The notes under the pieces are model-generated. The model had not been told where the DNA came from and ran no database searches. It saw only the letters and a list, made by a program, of their open reading frames with translations. From Chlorops oryzae (lineage: Eukaryota; Arthropoda; Insecta; Diptera; Chloropidae), in the NCBI GenBank assembly GCA_020466095.1, contig CM035807.1, forward strand, positions 10,197,197 to 10,261,196: 64,000 nt of DNA, written 5' to 3'. The position numbers and the translations under genes are program-made. Below are positions 62,401 to 64,000 of this stretch, piece after piece (position 1 is the stretch's first letter; each line of letters begins with the position of its first letter).

Positions 62401-62717
62401 CATCCGTGGAAGAAGAAGAGGGAACAACTGCTGCTCCTAGTGTTAAGACTGAAGTTCCAACAGCGGCAACATCGGCTGAAGAAAAAGAGGCAGTAACTTC
62501 TGGTCCTAGTCTTAAGGATGAATTTCCAACGGTGGCTCCATCGGCTGAAGAAGGAGAAGCAACAACTTCTGCTCCTAGCGTTAAGGCTGAGGTTCCTACT
62601 ATGACACCATTGACTGAAGACCAAGAGGCAACAACAGCTGCTCCTGGTGTTAAGAGGCTGAAGTTCCAACTAAGCACCACTAATGTGGAGAAAAAGACAG
62701 TCGACTACTGGTCCTAG
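56428..62717 (+). CDS. Tenectin giant exon: VWC 3 (with RGD), mucin-like region, VWC 4, repeat domain
   Basis: The exon begins after a 57-base intron (acceptor TTTTAG at 56427) and continues in frame with the previous exon (residue 196 onward). Domains: VWC 3 (residues 235-301, ten cysteines) with an Arg-Gly-Asp tripeptide at residues 261-263; a Ser/Thr/Glu-rich low-complexity region (302-732) including an acidic Ser-Gly site at residue 585; VWC 4 (733-794, ten cysteines); then from about residue 868 tandem 23-residue units on the pattern TTAAPSVKAEVPTVTPLAE. This order matches fly Tenectin, a secreted matrix protein of epithelial lumina and neuromuscular junctions that binds PS2 integrin through RGD. 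The Thr/Pro density predicts heavy O-glycosylation. A stop at 62715-62717 falls just after the frame has been shifted at about 62652, so I do not believe it is the real C-terminus. A fifth VWC domain known from Drosophila Tenectin would lie beyond the window. Confidence 0.92.
56544..56744 (+). other. VWC domain 3 with integrin-binding RGD motif
   Basis: Cys at residues 235, 254, 257, 259, 266, 271, 284, 294, 295 and 301 complete the VWC pattern. The RGD codons are 56622-56630, immediately after the C-x2-C-x-C core and before the fifth cysteine (Cys-Met-Arg-Gly-Asp-Ile-Val-Cys), a loop position likely to be exposed. RGD is the recognition tripeptide of the Drosophila alphaPS2-betaPS integrin. 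Confidence 0.85.
58038..58223 (+). other. VWC domain 4
   Basis: Residues 733-794 contain the full ten-cysteine VWC set with C-C-P near the end. It separates the Ser/Thr/Glu-rich linker from the long tandem-repeat domain. One N-x-T sequon (Asn-Asn-Thr) lies between its first and second cysteines. Confidence 0.9.
58440..62651 (+). repeat. Tenectin coding tandem repeats (69-bp units and higher-order units)
   Basis: About 60 units, mostly 69 bp (23 codons), encode alternating Thr/Ala/Pro-rich and acidic segments around a conserved Lys-Ala-Glu-Val-Pro-Thr-Val-Thr-Pro core. In 61734-62148 the AAGGCTGA landmark recurs exactly every 69 bp at 61734, 61803, 61872, 61941, 62010, 62079 and 62148. There, two alternating unit types (PDVKAEV..LAEG and PSDKAEV..LVEG) make a 138-bp higher-order repeat. 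At 59411 and 59618 a three-unit, 207-bp block is duplicated. Blocks around 59162-59340 and 61481-61660 are a further, more distant duplicate pair. Confidence 0.9.
59885..61370 (+). repeat. Segmental duplication within the repeat domain, copy 1
   Basis: This segment matches 62363-63735 at high identity, unit for unit, including irregular units. The offset is 2478 bp at 59891/62369, 2409 bp at 60181/62590 (one 69-bp unit fewer in copy 2) and 2429 bp at 60564/62993. The last change is the net +20 bases of the disrupted stretch. Copy 1 is open in the gene's frame throughout. Confidence 0.8.
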
Positions 62718-63735
62718 GTCTTAAAGGATGAAGTTTCAACTGAAGCCATCGGCTGAAGAAGGAGGAGCAAAACTCGGTGCTCCTAGTACGTAAGGCTGGA
62801 TGCGTCCGACTTGTAACACCATTGGCTGAAGAAAAAGAGGTATCAACTCAGCTCCAGAGTGTGATGGCTGAAGTTCCAACTGTGACACCATTGGCTCAAT
62901 GAGAGAAGAGGTAACGACTACAGCTCCTGGTGTTGGGCATGAAAGTTCAACTGTCAACCGTCGACGAAGAGCAGAAGTATGATGCTGGTCCTGATGCAAA
63001 GGCTGAAGTTACAACTGTAGCAGCATCGGCTGAGGGCGAAGAAGCTTCGACTGCTGCTCCTGATTCAAAGGCTGACGTACCAACTCTGCCGCCACCGAGT
63101 GAAGAAGCAGATAAATCGACTCCCACACTAGGGTTAAGAGCTGAAACTCCTACCATTGCGCCATCTGCTGAGGAAGAAGAGGTAACGACTACAGGCCCAG
63201 CTGTTAAGGTTGATATTCCAACTATCACACCATCGGTTGAAGAAGAAGATGAAACAACTAATGCTCCAGGTCTGAAGGTTGAACAATCAACCGTCGCCCT
63301 ATTGGCTGAAAAAGGAGAGGTAACAACTGCTGCTCCTAGCGTTAAGGCTGAAGTTCCAACTGTCATACCATCGGCTGAAGAAGGAGAGGCAACAACTGCT
63401 GCTCCTAGAGAAAAGGCTGAAGGTCCAACTATGTCACCATCGACTGAAGAAGAACAAGCAACAGCTACTGCTCCAGGTATCAAGGCAGATGTACCTTCTA
63501 TCCCGCCATCGGCTGAAGAAGAACAGGAAACGACTGATGCTACTACCATAAAGGAAGAAGTACCTACTGTGACACCATCGGGTGAAGGAGAACTGAAAAC
63601 AACTGCTGCTCCAGGTGTGAAGGCTGAAGTTACAAGTGTAGCACCATCAGCTGAAGAAGAGGAAGCATTAACTAATGCTCCAGGTGAAAAAACTGAAGTT
63701 TCAACTGCCACACTATCAACTAAAGTTGAAGAAGA
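62363..63735 (+). repeat. Segmental duplication within the repeat domain, copy 2
   Basis: The partner of 59885-61370. It lacks one 69-bp unit near its left end and the unit with a triple-proline motif near its right end, and contains the frame-disrupted stretch 62652-62992. Confidence 0.8.
62652..62992 (+). other. Frame-disrupted stretch inside the Tenectin repeat exon
   Basis: Compared with its paralogue at about 60243-60563, this segment has many small insertions and deletions, net +20 bases, and hence in-frame stops such as the TAG at 62715. Substitution divergence is otherwise like that of the flanks, which are intact. The pattern resembles uncorrected long-read or gap-filling errors inside a near-identical repeat more than a single mutation. 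A true frameshift cannot be excluded. I therefore keep the gene as continuing. Confidence 0.75.
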
Positions 63736-64000
63736 GGCAACAACTGCTGCTCCTAGCCTTAAGGCTGAAGTACCAAATGTGACACCATCGGCTGAAGATC
63801 AGGAAGCACCGACTGTTGCTCCAAAAGTTGAGGCTGAAGCATCTACTGTCGCTCCATCTGGTGAAGGTGACCAAGAGGTCACAACTTCATCTCCAATTGT
63901 AAAGGCTGAAACTTCAACTACAACACCAGTGCTTAAAGAAGAGGAAGATCAAACAATATCTCCTGGAGCAAAACCAGAAGCTTCTACTATACCACAAGAA
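62993..64000 (+). CDS. Tenectin repeat domain, continuation (partial, runs off the window)
   Basis: Codons starting at 62993 are open without a stop to the last base (336 codons), in a frame shifted relative to the upstream exon by the disrupted stretch. The residues are the same Thr/Pro/Glu/Ala repeat (KAEVPTV-type cores, acidic EEEE spacers). Units become less regular toward the right edge (from about 63740), as at the margins of the array. No splice donor is seen. There is no plausible start codon at the left end, so this is not a separate gene but the same exon. Confidence 0.85.

Noticed and set aside
62717..62717. Stop at 62715-62717 as the natural end of Tenectin
   Set aside because: It follows a frame shift at about 62652, and the same repeat continues open for at least another kilobase in another frame.

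Overview
The window is eukaryotic nuclear DNA, most likely from a higher (cyclorrhaphan) fly. It is AT-rich and full of homopolymer runs and simple repeats, including the ACATATGTATGTA type common in fly genomes. It carries introns with GT..AG borders and pyrimidine-rich acceptors, and many short non-autonomous transposon relics. I cannot name the species from sequence alone.

The only protein-coding gene I can support is on the + strand and runs off the right edge. Five exons join in one frame: 19057-19147 (signal peptide), 51661-51702 (14-codon microexon), 55850-56047 (VWC domain 1), 56116-56370 (VWC domain 2), and a giant exon from 56428 to beyond 64000 (VWC domains 3 and 4, then a Thr/Pro/Glu/Ala-rich repeat domain). 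Domain order, the RGD tripeptide inside VWC 3 and the long mucin-like region identify it as the fly Tenectin (Tnc) orthologue. Tenectin is a secreted extracellular-matrix protein and integrin ligand. The visible part spans 45 kb and encodes about 2,270 residues before a short stretch (about 62652-62992) where the frame breaks. The frame then reopens and stays open to the window end. A cleaner paralogous copy lies 2.4 kb upstream, and the scattered small indels against it look more like a consensus error than gene decay.

Layout: 1-19045 is upstream DNA, presumably including an unseen 5' non-coding exon because the first coding exon starts at a splice acceptor. It holds small inverted-repeat elements (2174-2647, about 2912-3190, about 6510-6946, 18016-18260, 18440-18870), a cluster of CGATA motifs at 11809-11875 and a (CAT/CAC)n array at 12421-13000. 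19148-51660 is a 32.5-kb intron with a second, larger (CAT/CAC)n array (37485-38548), several TTAA-bordered piggyBac-like MITEs (22832-23565, 28650-29079, 43446-44071, 47003-47585), pogo/Tigger-like and TA-flanked MITEs (48699-48870, 48921-49158) and a small tandem array (34478-34613). The 4.1-kb second intron (51703-55849) adds three more inverted-repeat elements and an (AAT)n tract.

Four observations deserve follow-up. (1) The Tenectin repeat domain has layered periodicity: 69-bp units, 138-bp and 207-bp higher-order units, and a duplication of roughly 1.4-1.5 kb. (2) Every visible intron is phase 1, so the microexon and the VWC1 and VWC2 exons can each be skipped without a frame change. 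(3) Three TTAA-bordered MITEs each carry one terminus in two to four tandem copies. (4) Two terminal-inverted-repeat elements contain tRNA-like RNA polymerase III modules. I see no CRISPR array, operon, virus or functional RNA gene.
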